Below, in pieces: positions 47,277 to 47,535 of a DNA stretch of 47,535 bases. The first letter of the stretch is position 1; every line of letters starts with the position of its first letter. Location of the stretch: contig BLSF01000128.1 in assembly GCA_012862575.1 (NCBI GenBank), positions 1 to 47,535 on the forward strand, given 5' to 3'. Source of the stretch: Parietichytrium sp. I65-24A. Taxonomy: Eukaryota; Sar; Bigyra; Thraustochytrida; Thraustochytriidae. The notes under the pieces were generated by a model. The model saw nothing but the letters and a program-made list of their open reading frames with translations, was not told the origin of the DNA and did not search any database. Both the position numbers and the translations under genes were made by a program.

Positions 47277-47535
47277 GTAAGAAGCGAGATACAAGACGCG
47301 ACGAGACCTCGTGACGCGGCAAACTAGGCGTGTCCTGCCGTTCGTCCTTTCAAACGTTCCTTTGTCACTTCCGCTTCTCTTTCTCTTTCGCTTCGTTGTT
47401 GGGTGGTTTCTCCTGCGACCCTTCCTTCTTCTTGGATAGCGTTTGCTCTGTTTGCTCGTGCTTCTTTTCTTGAACTTGTTCAGGGCTGCTTTCCTTGTCT
47501 TTGGGATCTTATCTTTAGGCTTCACTGTCAATGGA
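47202..47535 (-). CDS. Possible partial gene at the right edge, basic protein
   Basis: On the minus strand a frame enters from the right edge (5' partial, no ATG seen) and runs to a stop near 47202. Its first half is extremely Lys/Arg-rich. Another minus-strand frame over about 47375-47500 gives a Lys/Glu/Gln-rich peptide ending in EKEKRK and a TGA near 47373, which looks equally protein-like, but two in-frame stops precede it. I cannot decide between them. This may be the end of a charged, disordered protein, perhaps with an intron or frameshift, or non-coding simple sequence. Confidence 0.2.
   Translation of the reverse strand, partial: PLTVKPKDKIPKTRKAALNKFKKRSTSKQSKRYPRRRKGRRRNHPTTKRKRKRSGSDKGTFERTNGRTRLVCRVTRSRRVLYLASYILLLTSHFSQRIALYLASQRIELH

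Overview
This window looks like nuclear DNA of a unicellular eukaryote. A thraustochytrid or other labyrinthulomycete-like stramenopile is my best guess; this is inference from gene content and style, not from a marker gene. The reasons are very long uninterrupted reading frames (one of 20.6 kb), monocistronic genes with large spacers, abundant simple repeats, and a mixture of metazoan-like (giant HECT ligase, SAM/SH3 scaffold, FAAH-like amidase), protist-immune-like (TIR-NACHT-WD40) and fungal-like (Zn2Cys6) proteins. I see no rRNA, tRNA, CRISPR, plasmid or phage feature.

Layout. 1-2326 (+): the 3' part of a STAND-type gene with one and a half TIR domains, a NACHT NTPase and a short WD40 tail. 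The single undetermined base of the window (N at 1978) sits exactly at the NACHT/WD40 junction, so the join may be artificial. 2665-3024 (-): a possible small membrane protein. 4300-4599 (-): a SERF/4F5-family protein. 4600-5781: a shared divergent promoter region. 5782-14022 (+): a 2,746-residue SH3 / C2-like / SAM / EF-hand-like scaffold that I cannot assign to a known family. 15167-35806 (+): a 6,879-residue single-exon HECT E3 ubiquitin ligase with three SPRY-like domains, a DOC/APC10-like domain, paired Tudor-like domains, a Cys-rich cluster and an acidic tail beyond the catalytic lobe.

35807-42988 is gene-poor and rich in microsatellites. It holds only unresolved candidate exons, including a TRAF-type-zinc-finger-like segment near 39.2 kb. 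42989-44233 (+) encodes a transcription-factor-like protein with two consecutive, identically spaced Zn2Cys6 clusters. Eight tandem 8-bp units lie 63 bp before its start codon. 45052-47052 (-) encodes an amidase-signature hydrolase of the fatty acid amide hydrolase type, convergent with the zinc-cluster gene. The right edge holds an ill-defined basic, partial reading frame.

The genes do not form an operon or an evident pathway; each appears to have its own promoter. The most notable items are the tandem zinc-cluster protein with its upstream 8-bp array, the TIR-TIR-NACHT-WD40 protein, and the two giant multidomain proteins.
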